From NCBI RefSeq assembly GCF_022747945.1, contig NZ_JALDST010000001.1, forward strand, positions 992,001 through 1,056,000: a stretch of 64,000 nucleotides of DNA. Direction: 5' to 3'. Positions 1 to 7,414 of the stretch are shown here, in pieces. The first letter of the stretch is position 1. Each line of letters opens with the position of its first letter. The position numbers and the translations under genes were made by a program. This stretch comes from Micromonospora sp. R77. GTDB taxonomy: Bacteria; Actinomycetota; Actinomycetes; Mycobacteriales; Micromonosporaceae. Under the pieces are notes generated by a model, which was not told the origin of the DNA, searched no databases, and worked only from the letters and a program-made list of their open reading frames with translations.

Positions 1-1160
1 CCCGGGTAGTGCTGGTCGACCAGCTCGCGCATCCGGGGGATGAACCGGACCGGCTTGTTGATCCAGCTCTCGTCCACGTAGGTCGGGTCCCAGAGCTGCC
101 GGGTGGAGCGCAGCCGCAGCGCCTGGGTGGTCGCGTCGCCGGCCGCGTCGCCGAACACGCCGGACTGCTGCGGGTAGAGGTGGATGTCGAAGTAGTCCAG
201 GATGCGGGTGCCGTGCTGCTGCTCGTAGGCGCGCATCTGGTCCAGGTACCACGGGCCGAGGTCCTGGCCGCCGTGCGCCGCCTTGTCCGGCGGGTTCGAC
301 CAGCACCCGGTACGCGAGCAGGTGTCCTGGTCCAGGCCGGAGTAGAAGATCGAGTTGAGCCCCCAGCCGACCGGGCCGAGGGTCTTCGCCTGCGGGTCGG
401 CGGCCTTGATCGCCGCGGCGTACTGGTAGGTGCGGTCGCGCAGTTCGTCGTAGCCGAGGCCGGTCGGCCGGACGTCCCGGTGGGTGGAGTGCCACAGGTC
501 CGGCTCGTTGTCCAGGTTGTAGAACTGGACACCACCGTTCGCCGCCGAGCCGAACTGTCCCTTGAGGTGGGTCATCCAGTCGGTGACGTACTCCGGGCCG
601 ACCGCGACGCTGGTGTCCTTCGGGTCGTTGCCGGTCACCAGGCTGCCGTCCGGCTTCTTCCCGTTGCCGCAGTCGGGCGACCACGGGTCGGTGGACTGCT
701 GGGCGCCGTACTTGGCGACGCTGAAGGCACAGGCCTTCGCCCGATCCTTGGCCACCCAGCCGATCATCGGCACGGTCATGATCGTCGCGGTGCCGGTGGC
801 CTTGTTCTCGGCCACGAACCGGTCGGTCTCCGAGCCCTTGGGCAGGCTCGCCGGGTCAGGGTTGTCGTTGGGGATGTTCTCGAAGTACCAGTCACCGGCC
901 CGGTTGCTGGTGTCGGCACGGAAGTTGTAGCGGGTGGTGGCGTTGCCGCCGTAGCGGTCCACCGGCAGCCGGAGGTCCCGGGCCAGGGCCTCGTCGGCGA
1001 AGTTCATGCCGTAGATGTAGGGGCTGATCTGGTGCCGACCCGTGGTGGCGTCGACGGTCAGGGCCGGTCCGGGGCCGGCGGCCAGGGCGGGTGCGGGCAG
1101 GGCCAGGCCGCCGAGCGCGACGACCAGGGTGACCGGGAGCAGTGCTGTGGTGGGACGCAC
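1..1160 (-). CDS. Secreted glycoside hydrolase family 44 (endoglucanase/xyloglucanase), 3' end missing
   Basis: This gene runs off the left edge; about 386 codons of its N-terminal part are visible. A GTG start at 1160 follows AGAGGA by 6 nt and opens a signal peptide (hydrophobic core LLPVTLVVALGGLALPAPALA). The mature part begins with the GH44-like segment SPYIYGMNFADEAL, then DRYGGNATTRYNF, and holds DNEPDLWHSTHRDV, whose Glu matches the family acid/base residue, and a DIHLYPQ strand. The nucleophile Glu and the beta-sandwich domain would lie off the window. GH44 enzymes cleave beta-1,4-glucans and xyloglucan outside the cell. A CebR-like box 36 nt upstream fits control by cello-oligosaccharides. 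The family call is from motif recall, not a search. Confidence 0.85.
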   Translation of the reverse strand, partial: MRPTTALLPVTLVVALGGLALPAPALAAGPGPALTVDATTGRHQISPYIYGMNFADEALARDLRLPVDRYGGNATTRYNFRADTSNRAGDWYFENIPNDNPDPASLPKGSETDRFVAENKATGTATIMTVPMIGWVAKDRAKACAFSVAKYGAQQSTDPWSPDCGNGKKPDGSLVTGNDPKDTSVAVGPEYVTDWMTHLKGQFGSAANGGVQFYNLDNEPDLWHSTHRDVRPTGLGYDELRDRTYQYAAAIKAADPQAKTLGPVGWGLNSIFYSGLDQDTCSRTGCWSNPPDKAAHGGQDLGPWYLDQMRAYEQQHGTRILDYFDIHLYPQQSGVFGDAAGDATTQALRLRSTRQLWDPTYVDESWINKPVRFIPRMRELVDQHYP

Positions 1161-1195
1161 GAGCTTTCCTCTCGGGGTTGATCGGAGCTCGCCGA

Positions 1196-1209
1196 TGGGA
1201 GCGCTTCCA
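1196..1209. promoter_or_regulatory. CebR-like operator upstream of the GH44 gene
   Basis: TGGGAGCGCTTCCA differs at one base from the palindrome TGGGAGCGCTCCCA known as the CebR operator of Streptomyces cellulose genes. It lies 36 nt before the GH44 start, a sensible place for repression. The CebR regulator itself is not in the window. Confidence 0.65.
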
Positions 1210-1333
1210 CAGGATCACGCTTTCCCGCACTCCGGTCAATCCCGTCCGGCCCCACCCGGACCCCGTCGACACGCTTCGATCACCGCTGTTCAGGCGGTTT
1301 GCGCCGGAGGATTTTTTTTGCGGCCACGCGGAC

Positions 1334-1365
1334 GGGCCGCGCCGACCCGCAGGTCGACGCGGCCC
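1334..1365 (-). terminator. Hairpin terminator after the SGNH hydrolase gene
   Basis: Two 14-nt arms (1334-1347 and 1352-1365) pair with one G-U and a 4-nt loop, 16 nt beyond the stop codon at 1381. There is no U-tract, as is common in actinomycetes. Confidence 0.55.
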
Positions 1366-1380
1366 GGAGCCGGCCGACGG

Positions 1381-2184
1381 TCAGCCGGCGGCGTTGCGGA
1401 AGACCGGGTAGTAGCCACCGGACTGCCCGGCGGCGGTCGGGTGGTAGGAGATGCCGATGTTCAGGTAGTTCAGCGCGTGCAGCCACTTGGTGCCGTAGCT
1501 GCACAGCTGGTGACCGACGAAGATCGACCGGACGTCGGCGAAGGTGAAGCCGGCCGAGCCGGCGGCGGTCCGGGTGATGTCGTCCACCAGGTTGATGCCC
1601 TCGTTGATCTTCGCGCGGGAGGTCGCGCTGAGCCCGGCGCAGAGCGTGCCGAGCTGGTAGAAGACCGGGTAGCCGACGACCACGACCCGCGCGGAGGGCG
1701 ACCGGGAGCGGATCCCGTTGTAGACGTTCGCGAGCCGGGTGGCCAGGAAGCTGCGGGCGTTGTTCTCCGCCGTCTGCACGGCGGCCACGCACGCGGTCTC
1801 CCCCTGCAGCACGCAGGTGGTCATGATGCTGGCGAAGCCGACGTCGTTGCCGCCGATGGTGACGCTGACCAGGGTGGTGGTCGAGGAGAGCGCGGAGAGC
1901 TGGTTGTTGATGACGTCGCTGGTGGTCGCCCCGGAGCACGCCACCGAGCGGTAGGAGGCGGGCTTGATGTTGGCGTTGTAGAGCGCCGGATAGGCGTTGG
2001 TGCTGCGCTGGCAGGAACCACTCTCGGTGGTGTAGCTGTCCGCGCCGACACCGGAGGCGTACGAGTCGCCGAGGGCGACGTAGCGGTCGGTGGCGGCGGC
2101 CTGGGCGGGCACGGCGAACGCCAGCATGGCGCCGAGGGACGTGGCCAGACTCAGGCCGAGGGTAGCAAGACGGGATCTCCGCAC
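1381..2184 (-). CDS. Secreted SGNH/GDSL-family lipase or esterase
   Basis: The 267-residue product starts with a Sec signal peptide (MRRSRLATLGLSLATSL...AVPAQA) and then shows the SGNH hydrolase blocks: ALGDSYASG with the nucleophile Ser, TIGGNDVGF with the oxyanion Gly/Asn, and SYHPTAAGQ with the catalytic His. Six Cys in the mature part (for example SGSCQRS, SVACSGA, TTCVLQ) fit the three disulfides of the Streptomyces rimosus-type extracellular lipases, to which it is closest by my reading. It likely hydrolyses ester bonds of lipids or acylated polysaccharides outside the cell. The GTG start at 2184 is preceded by AGGAG at 7 nt. It is transcribed on its own, divergently from the threonine dehydratase gene. 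Confidence 0.88.
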   Translation of the reverse strand: MRRSRLATLGLSLATSLGAMLAFAVPAQAAATDRYVALGDSYASGVGADSYTTESGSCQRSTNAYPALYNANIKPASYRSVACSGATTSDVINNQLSALSSTTTLVSVTIGGNDVGFASIMTTCVLQGETACVAAVQTAENNARSFLATRLANVYNGIRSRSPSARVVVVGYPVFYQLGTLCAGLSATSRAKINEGINLVDDITRTAAGSAGFTFADVRSIFVGHQLCSYGTKWLHALNYLNIGISYHPTAAGQSGGYYPVFRNAAG

Positions 2185-2223
2185 GTCGCACTCCTGGGGG
2201 TGGGAGGAGGTGGTGGTGGGAGA

Positions 2224-2233
2224 TTGATATCAA
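2224..2233. promoter_or_regulatory. TTGATATCAA palindrome in divergent promoter region
   Basis: A perfect 10-bp palindrome 40 nt upstream of the SGNH hydrolase start lies in a locally AT-rich 200-bp spacer between divergent genes. It could be an operator, but nothing links it to a known regulator. Confidence 0.3.
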
Positions 2234-2371
2234 TAGATCACCAGCGCGCGGAAGATCATCGATTCGCAGGGACCGCTGATAGACGCGTATGGATACAAAT
2301 CATTGCCGACCCAGAGCTATGGTTTGAAGGTTATTGCCCGGAAATGATCAACACTTGGCCGATCGACCGGC

Positions 2372-2377
2372 TAGGCT
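2372..2377 (+). promoter_or_regulatory. -10 box (TAGGCT) of a leaderless threonine dehydratase mRNA
   Basis: TAGGCT ends 7 nt before the ATG at 2385, and no ribosome-binding site is present. Transcription would start at the ATG itself, the leaderless arrangement common in actinobacteria. Confidence 0.5.
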
Positions 2378-2384
2378 CCCGCCC

Positions 2385-3332
2385 ATGCGGTTGGTGACGG
2401 GGGACGACATCACGACGGCCGAGCGACGCCTCGACGGGCGGGTGGTCCGTACCCCGTTGCTGGCGGCGCCGCTGCTCGGCGAGGAACTGGGCCTACGGGT
2501 CGCGGTCAAGGCGGAGAACCTCCAGCACACCGGCAGCTTCAAGACCCGCGGGGCCACCAACGCGCTGCTCGCCCGTGCCGAGCGCGCCGGCCTGCCGGCC
2601 GGGCTGGTGGCCTTCTCCGCGGGCAACCACGCGATCGCGGTGGCCTTCGTCGGCCGGTCCTTCGGCCTGCCCACCGTGGTCTGCATGCCGCCCGGCGCCG
2701 TGCCGGGCAAGGTGGCGGAGGTCCGTCGTCTCGGTGCCGAGGCGGTGTTCACCGACGACCTGCTGGCCACGGCGCAGGCCGTCGCGGGCGAGCGGGGCTA
2801 CCACCTGCTGCCACCCTTCGACGACCCGGACGTCATCGCCGGACAGGCCACCATCGGCCGCGAACTGCTCGCCGACGGGCCGGCCCCGGCGGTGGTGCTG
2901 GTGCCGGTCGGCGGTGGCGGCCTGATCAGCGGCATCGCGGCGGCCGTGAAGGAGACCTCCCCCGGCACCCGGATCATCGGCGTGGAGCCCGACGGCGCGA
3001 ACGCCGTGTCGTACGCGTTGCGCACCGGCACGGCCACCCCGCCGGTCCGGCCGGCCTCGGTCGCCGACGGCCTGGCGGCCCCGTTCGCCGGGCGGCACAC
3101 GCTGGCCCACATCCGGGCGCTGGTCGACGACGTGGTGGAGGTGCCGGAGGACTCCATCCTGCCCGCCTGGTCGGACCTGATCCGCGCGACGAAGCTGCTG
3201 GTCGAGCCGGCCGCCGCGGTGACCCTGGCCGCGCTGCGTGCGGGCCTGGTCGAGGTGTCACCCGGCGACCGGGTCGTCCTGGTCCTCAGCGGCGGAAACG
3301 TCGACCCGGCCCGACTCGCCACCCTCCGCTGA
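2385..3332 (+). CDS. Threonine/serine dehydratase (PLP fold type II)
   Basis: The 315-residue protein is a single PLP domain without the regulatory ACT domain of biosynthetic IlvA, so it resembles catabolic TdcB-like threonine ammonia-lyases or serine dehydratases. The PLP lysine lies in TGSFKTRGATN near residue 46, the phosphate-binding glycine loop is VGGGGLISG near residue 180, and the C-terminal cofactor motif is LSGGNVD. It would convert L-threonine to 2-oxobutanoate and ammonia, or L-serine to pyruvate. The ATG at 2385 is chosen over an in-frame upstream start because the -10 box sits 7 nt before it. It stands alone between divergent and convergent neighbours. Substrate preference cannot be read from the sequence. 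Confidence 0.85.
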   Translation: MRLVTGDDITTAERRLDGRVVRTPLLAAPLLGEELGLRVAVKAENLQHTGSFKTRGATNALLARAERAGLPAGLVAFSAGNHAIAVAFVGRSFGLPTVVCMPPGAVPGKVAEVRRLGAEAVFTDDLLATAQAVAGERGYHLLPPFDDPDVIAGQATIGRELLADGPAPAVVLVPVGGGGLISGIAAAVKETSPGTRIIGVEPDGANAVSYALRTGTATPPVRPASVADGLAAPFAGRHTLAHIRALVDDVVEVPEDSILPAWSDLIRATKLLVEPAAAVTLAALRAGLVEVSPGDRVVLVLSGGNVDPARLATLR

Positions 3333-3474
3333 GGAGCCCCCGGCCCCGCCCCGGCCGGGCGGTGGACGGGTCCCTCGCCGGTGCCGCCCGGCCGGCCCGC
3401 CCGACCGGGCCCTCCGGACGCTACGAACCTGATGGCAGCGATGAATCACCCGTCGAGCGGGTGCGGCGGCGTGG

Positions 3475-3825
3475 TCAGACCGGGCGGCGCCCGGCGAAGC
3501 CGCACTCCGGCCGGTGGTACCAGCGCACGTCGGAGTCGCCCTCGAGCCAGCACCAGAGCACCGGGCGACCGTCGCGCTCCCCGGGGAAGTCCAGCAGCAC
3601 CGGAGCGATCCCCTTCACCTGGATCCCGTGTCTGTGCAACTCGTCCACGACAGCGTGCAGCCGGGCCTCGAGGGCCTTCACCTCGGCCAGCCCGCCGAGC
3701 ACGCTGACCCCGTGGTCGGCCAGGTCGACCCGCAGCTCGGCCAGGTCGGCCCGGAGCCGGATCAGCTCGTCGACGCGCGGGCGCAGGGTGGCCACCAGAT
3801 GGCGCGCCTGGGCGAGAGTGAACAC
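3475..3825 (-). CDS. DUF2203 family protein
   Basis: A 116-residue protein beginning MFTLAQARHLVATLRPRV and ending with the signature GIAPVLLDFP, VLWCWLEGD and WYHRPECGFAGR, which I recognise as the DUF2203 family. The N-terminal half is a charged helical hairpin rich in Leu and Ala, likely a coiled coil. The function of the family is unknown. I use the GTG at 3825, not the longer reading that starts at 3930, because a CATACT -10 box lies 6 nt upstream and the extra N-terminus has no family similarity. It faces the threonine dehydratase gene and is separated from proC by a repeat-bearing spacer. Confidence 0.8.
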   Translation of the reverse strand: MFTLAQARHLVATLRPRVDELIRLRADLAELRVDLADHGVSVLGGLAEVKALEARLHAVVDELHRHGIQVKGIAPVLLDFPGERDGRPVLWCWLEGDSDVRWYHRPECGFAGRRPV

Positions 3826-3831
3826 GCGGCC

Positions 3832-3837
3832 AGTATG
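3832..3837 (-). promoter_or_regulatory. -10 box (CATACT) of the DUF2203 gene
   Basis: The box ends 6 nt before the GTG start at 3825 with no Shine-Dalgarno sequence between, which indicates a leaderless transcript. Confidence 0.4.
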
Positions 3838-3875
3838 CGGCACCGAGATGTCCCCGCCCGCGCCGCCGCCCCACC

Positions 3876-3941
3876 CCCGGGATCGTGCTCGATCCTGCAT
3901 CCAGTGGAATCGCGGCTGCCCGGAGGCCACTCGATCCCGGG
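3876..3941. repeat. 66-bp intergenic element with 10-bp terminal inverted repeats
   Basis: CCCGGGATCG at 3876-3885 is matched by CGATCCCGGG at 3932-3941, and an inner pair (CCAGTGG and CCACT) continues the dyad. The unit fills the spacer between the DUF2203 gene and proC and encodes nothing. Its plan resembles the 70-bp element at 46385-46454. Confidence 0.45.
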
Positions 3942-3977
3942 TCGAGCCCGATCCGGCAAGGGTCGGGCCGGTGTGGG

Positions 3978-4796
3978 TCAGTCGGCCTGGGCGGCGATCT
4001 CGCGGGCGCGGTCGCGGGCGGCCTCCAGCGCCGCCAGCATCGCCGCACGTACGCCGTGGTTCTCCAGCTCGCGGATGGCGGAGATGGTGGTGCCGGCCGG
4101 CGAGGTGACCGCCTCGCGGAGCTTGACCGGGTGCTCGCCGGAGTCGCGCAGCATGACCGCCGAGCCGATCGCGGTCTGCACGATCAGCTCGTGGGCCACC
4201 TGGCGGGGCAGGCCGAGCAGGATGCCCGCGTCGATCATCGCCTCGACCAGCAGGTAGAAGTAGGCCGGGCCGGAACCCGAGAGGGCGGTCACCGCGTCCT
4301 GCTGGGACTCGGGCACCCGGATGGTGGCGCCCAGCGGGGTGAACATCTCCTCGGCCAGCGCCAGGTGTTCGCCGGTGGCGTACGCGCCGGCCGAGATGGC
4401 ACTCATCGCCTCGTCGACCAGCGACGGGGTGTTGGTCATCACCCGGACCACCGGGGTGCCCTCGGGCAGCCGCCGGTTGAAGAAGCTCGTCGGCAGGCCG
4501 GCGCAGAGCGAGATGACCAGCTTGTCCGGCGGCACCTTGGGGCCGATCTCGTCGAGCAGCGCCCCCGCGTCCTGCGGCTTGACGGAGACGGCGAGCACCG
4601 CCGCCTCGGCCACGGCGGTGAGGTTGTCCACCACCCGGACGCCGTACCGGGCGGTCAGTTCCTCGGCCCGGCTCGGCCGGCGGGCCGTGGCGAGCAGTCG
4701 CTCCACCGGCCAGCCCGAGCGCAGCAGCCCGGAGAGCATCAGCTCGCCGATCTTGCCCGCGCCGATCACCGCGACCGTGTGCACCCCGGGTGCCAT
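3978..4796 (-). CDS. proC: Pyrroline-5-carboxylate reductase
   Basis: The 272-residue enzyme reduces 1-pyrroline-5-carboxylate to L-proline with NAD(P)H, the last step of proline synthesis. The N-terminal Rossmann motif is VAVIGAGKIGELM; SVKPQD and MTNTPSLV follow, and the C-terminal signature includes ALSGSGPAYFYLLVEAM, the dimer-forming helices and EAVTSPAGTTISAI, where the T-S-P-A-G-T-T block is typical of ProC. Length matches the family. The ATG at 4796 has AGAGGGG about 9 nt upstream. It lies downstream of the phosphofructokinase gene on the same strand, but a strong terminator hairpin between them suggests separate transcription. Confidence 0.95.
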   Translation of the reverse strand: MAPGVHTVAVIGAGKIGELMLSGLLRSGWPVERLLATARRPSRAEELTARYGVRVVDNLTAVAEAAVLAVSVKPQDAGALLDEIGPKVPPDKLVISLCAGLPTSFFNRRLPEGTPVVRVMTNTPSLVDEAMSAISAGAYATGEHLALAEEMFTPLGATIRVPESQQDAVTALSGSGPAYFYLLVEAMIDAGILLGLPRQVAHELIVQTAIGSAVMLRDSGEHPVKLREAVTSPAGTTISAIRELENHGVRAAMLAALEAARDRAREIAAQAD

Positions 4797-4824
4797 GACG
4801 CCGTACCCCTCTCGGTCTCGCGGT

Positions 4825-4859
4825 GCGGCGCGGCGCTCCGCTGCGGAGCGCCGCGCCGC
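4825..4859 (-). terminator. Hairpin terminator after the phosphofructokinase gene
   Basis: A perfect 16-bp inverted repeat (GCGGCGCGGCGCTCCG with its complement) has a 3-nt loop and lies 12 nt past the stop codon at 4871. Confidence 0.7.
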
Positions 4860-4870
4860 CTGCCCGTCGA

Positions 4871-5899
4871 TCAGCTGCCGAAGAAGACCTCGGCCTCTTC
4901 GTACCGCTCCAGCGGGACGGTCTTCAGCTCGGCCGTGGCCTCGGCGAGCGGGACCCGGACGATGTCCGTGCTCTGCATCGCGACCATCTTGCCCCAGTCG
5001 CCCTCGTGCGCCGCGTCGATGGCCTGGAGGCCGAGCCGGGTGGCGAGCACCCGGTCGAAGGCGGTCGGCGTGCCACCGCGCTGGATGTGGCCCAGCACCA
5101 CGGTGCGCGCCTCCTTGCCGGTCTTCGCCTCCAGCTGCTCGGCGAGCCACTGGCCGATGCCGCCGAGGCGGACGTGGCCGAAGGAGTCGAGCTCCTGGTT
5201 GTGCAGGACCATCTGGCCGTCGAGCGGCTGGGCGCCCTCGGCGACCACGACGATCGGGGCGTACTGGTGCTGGAAGCGCTTCTCGACGTACCCGGCGACC
5301 TGCTCGACGTCGAACTGCCGCTCGGGCAGCAGGATGACGTTGGCGCCGCCGGCCAGGCCGGCGTGCAGGGCGATCCAGCCGGCGTGCCGGCCCATCACCT
5401 CGACGACCAGGGTGCGGTGGTGGCTCTCGGCGGTGGTGTGCAGCCGGTCGATGGCCTCCATCGCGATGTTGACCGCGGTGTCGAAGCCGAAGGTGTAGTC
5501 GGTGGCGCCGAGGTCGTTGTCGATGGTCTTCGGCACGCCGACCACGTTGACGCCCAGCTCGTGGAGCTTGGTGGCCACCCCGAGGGTGTCCTCGCCGCCG
5601 ATCGCGATCAGGGCGTCCACGCCCTGCGCGGCCAGGTTCTCCTTGATCCGCTCCACGCCGTTCTCGATCTTGAACGGGTTGGTGCGGGACGAGCCGAGGA
5701 TGGTGCCGCCGCGCGGCAGGATGCCGCGGACCTCCGCGATGCCCAACGGCTTCGACAGACCCTCCAGCGGGCCCTTCCAGCCGTCCTGGAAGCCCACGAA
5801 CTCGTGACCGTAGGTGGCGACGCCCTTGCGGACCACCGCCCGGATTACCGCGTTGAGACCTGGGCAGTCGCCGCCGCCGGTGAGCACGCCGATACGCAT
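4871..5899 (-). CDS. pfkA: 6-phosphofructokinase, pyrophosphate-type active-site residues
   Basis: The 342-residue product phosphorylates fructose 6-phosphate to fructose 1,6-bisphosphate in glycolysis. It opens with MRIGVLTGGGDCPGLNA and has the substrate and catalytic segment PKTIDNDLGATDYTFGFDTA plus EVMGRHAGWIA. The two positions that separate phosphoryl donors are visible: GGED puts Asp at residue 104 and PKTIDND puts Lys at residue 124. In the actinobacterial (group III) family, Asp104 with Lys124 marks pyrophosphate-dependent enzymes such as that of Amycolatopsis methanolica, while ATP-dependent members have Gly104. I therefore infer PPi use and probable reversibility. AGGAGG lies 11 nt before the ATG at 5899. 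A second upstream ATG at 5923 lacks such a site. Confidence 0.93.
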   Translation of the reverse strand: MRIGVLTGGGDCPGLNAVIRAVVRKGVATYGHEFVGFQDGWKGPLEGLSKPLGIAEVRGILPRGGTILGSSRTNPFKIENGVERIKENLAAQGVDALIAIGGEDTLGVATKLHELGVNVVGVPKTIDNDLGATDYTFGFDTAVNIAMEAIDRLHTTAESHHRTLVVEVMGRHAGWIALHAGLAGGANVILLPERQFDVEQVAGYVEKRFQHQYAPIVVVAEGAQPLDGQMVLHNQELDSFGHVRLGGIGQWLAEQLEAKTGKEARTVVLGHIQRGGTPTAFDRVLATRLGLQAIDAAHEGDWGKMVAMQSTDIVRVPLAEATAELKTVPLERYEEAEVFFGS

Positions 5900-6078
5900 G
5901 ATCCGCTCATCCTCCTGGAACATCAGGTAAAGCCCGGATAAGCCCCAGGATATGTGTCAGAACAGACCATCGGCGCCGTTGCCGGCCCGGGGCGGGCCGT
6001 CACTGCGAACTGTAGTCGGCGCGGGTGTCCGCCCACAGCGCGCCCCGGCCCGTCCCGAGCGTCGGACGAAGCTACCGG

Positions 6079-6582
6079 TCAGTAGCTGACCTCGTGGTTC
6101 TCCCCCGCCTGCGGCGGCTTCCCGGTCACCGCCGCCTTGGCGAAGCCGAGCAGGTTGACCACCGTGCTGTTCGGCGAGTCCCAGTACTCGGCGGAGCTGG
6201 CGTGCACCTTGATCAGGGTGATGCCGGGGGTGTCCAGGCCGTCCGGGAACCAGGTCTTCAGCAGCGGGTTCCACAACTGTTCGGCGCGCGCCCGGTCCCA
6301 GCCCTCCTGGGCCGTACCGGCCACCGACACCCAGGCGTGGTGCCGCTGGTCCGAGAAGCCGACGTTGACCTGGGGGTTCACCCGGATCTGGCGGACCTTG
6401 GCGGAATCGGCGAAGGCGAAGAACCACAGGTCGCCGTCGAAGTCGGCGGCCTGCAGACCCATCGGCCGGCTGACCAGTCGACCGTCCACGCCGGTGGTGG
6501 TCAGCAGGCAGATCCGGGCGTCCCGGATCAGCTCGGTCACCCGGGCCCGTGCCTCGGCGGCACTGCTCGGTTCGTTGCTCAT
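6079..6582 (-). CDS. Pyridoxamine 5'-phosphate oxidase-fold protein (general stress protein 26-like)
   Basis: The 167-residue protein has the split-barrel flavin-binding fold: TELIRDARICLLTTTGVDGRLVSRPMGLQ, then DGDLWFFAFADSAKVRQI and VNVGFSD...AWVSVAGTA. This is the pattern of the stress-protein group of PPOX-like proteins that bind FMN, FAD or F420 and are not true PdxH enzymes. Actinobacteria carry many paralogues with unknown substrates. GAGGGGGAG precedes the ATG at 6582. It appears monocistronic, with 88 bp to the next gene. Confidence 0.82.
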   Translation of the reverse strand: MSNEPSSAAEARARVTELIRDARICLLTTTGVDGRLVSRPMGLQAADFDGDLWFFAFADSAKVRQIRVNPQVNVGFSDQRHHAWVSVAGTAQEGWDRARAEQLWNPLLKTWFPDGLDTPGITLIKVHASSAEYWDSPNSTVVNLLGFAKAAVTGKPPQAGENHEVSY

Positions 6583-6670
6583 GGCGGCACTCCCCCTCGG
6601 ATCGGTTCGATGCCGAACCGTGCCCTGGGCAGAACCGGTCAAACCTGAACGAGACCGCTTTCCGGCCCGG

Positions 6671-7168
6671 TCACCGGGCGGTCATCGCCCGCCACCGGGC
6701 CAGGTTGTGCCGGGCGTCGACCAGGGCGTCGTGGCGCTCGGCCTCGGCATCCGGCAGCTTCGGCCGCCCCCGGTCGTCCCAGAGCTGCCGCAGCTCCTTG
6801 GTGAACCGGGGGATCTCCCGGGGCAGCGCCGTCATCGGCCCCCAGAGCTGGGCGAGCACCACGTGGTCGTACGCGGCGTACCAGGCCCAGAGTTCGATCT
6901 GCTCACCCGGGCGGTCCCGGACCGGTTCCAGGAGGAACTCGTGCAGCTCGTCCCGGATCCGCTCGCGGGAGCGCCAGGCCCGGTCGGCCGGGGAGGGCAG
7001 CTTGTCCAGGACGTTGCGGCGCACCCAGGGCACGGCCCGGGAGTCGTCGAACTCGGTGGAGACCGCGTAGAACTCGCGGCCGTACTCGTCGACGACACCG
7101 ATCGAGACGAGGTCGACGATCCGGCCGTCCTCGATGAACTCGCAGTCGTAGAAGTAGCGGTAGACCAT
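6671..7168 (-). CDS. 3'-5' exoribonuclease of the Rv2179c type
   Basis: The 165-residue protein closely follows what I remember of M. tuberculosis Rv2179c: YFYDCEFIEDGRIVDLVSIGVV at the start (Asp and Glu of the DEDD metal site), then IELWAWYAAYDHVVLAQLWGPM, RFTKELRQLW and a final HDALVDARHNLARW with the last acidic residues. Rv2179c is a metal-dependent RNase T-like exoribonuclease that trims 3' overhangs. The ATG at 7168 is preceded by GACGAGG about 9 nt away; an in-frame ATG 9 nt upstream is also possible. It is transcribed divergently from the Crp/Fnr gene across a 246-bp spacer in which I see no clear operator. Confidence 0.88.
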   Translation of the reverse strand: MVYRYFYDCEFIEDGRIVDLVSIGVVDEYGREFYAVSTEFDDSRAVPWVRRNVLDKLPSPADRAWRSRERIRDELHEFLLEPVRDRPGEQIELWAWYAAYDHVVLAQLWGPMTALPREIPRFTKELRQLWDDRGRPKLPDAEAERHDALVDARHNLARWRAMTAR

Positions 7169-7414
7169 CCCGGTCATCCTCGTCCACCACCGGCGCCGGC
7201 CCGTCGGCGGGGGCCGCGTCGAGGTCGGGGCACTGCTGCGCCGCAGCTCGGCAGGGTCACGGAAGTGTCTCCAGGGGTGTACAGCACGCAACCGGGCCGT
7301 CATGATCTGATGTGTACCGCTACCGGACGCCGAACCGGTTCAGAACCTCGTACCGGGGGCTGTCAGGTTCACCCGGCTGCGAGTGTTGGTCCTTGACCGG
7401 GGAGGGGTTGGGCC

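Noticed and set aside
9..1181. A 390-codon plus-strand open frame over the GH44 gene
   Set aside because: The minus strand encodes a clear signal peptide and GH44 motifs; the plus frame has no recognisable domain.
1299..1330. T8 run as a terminator U-tract for the minus-strand SGNH gene
   Set aside because: The T run is on the plus strand ahead of the hairpin, so on the minus strand it is an A run after it. The hairpin is kept without a U-tract.
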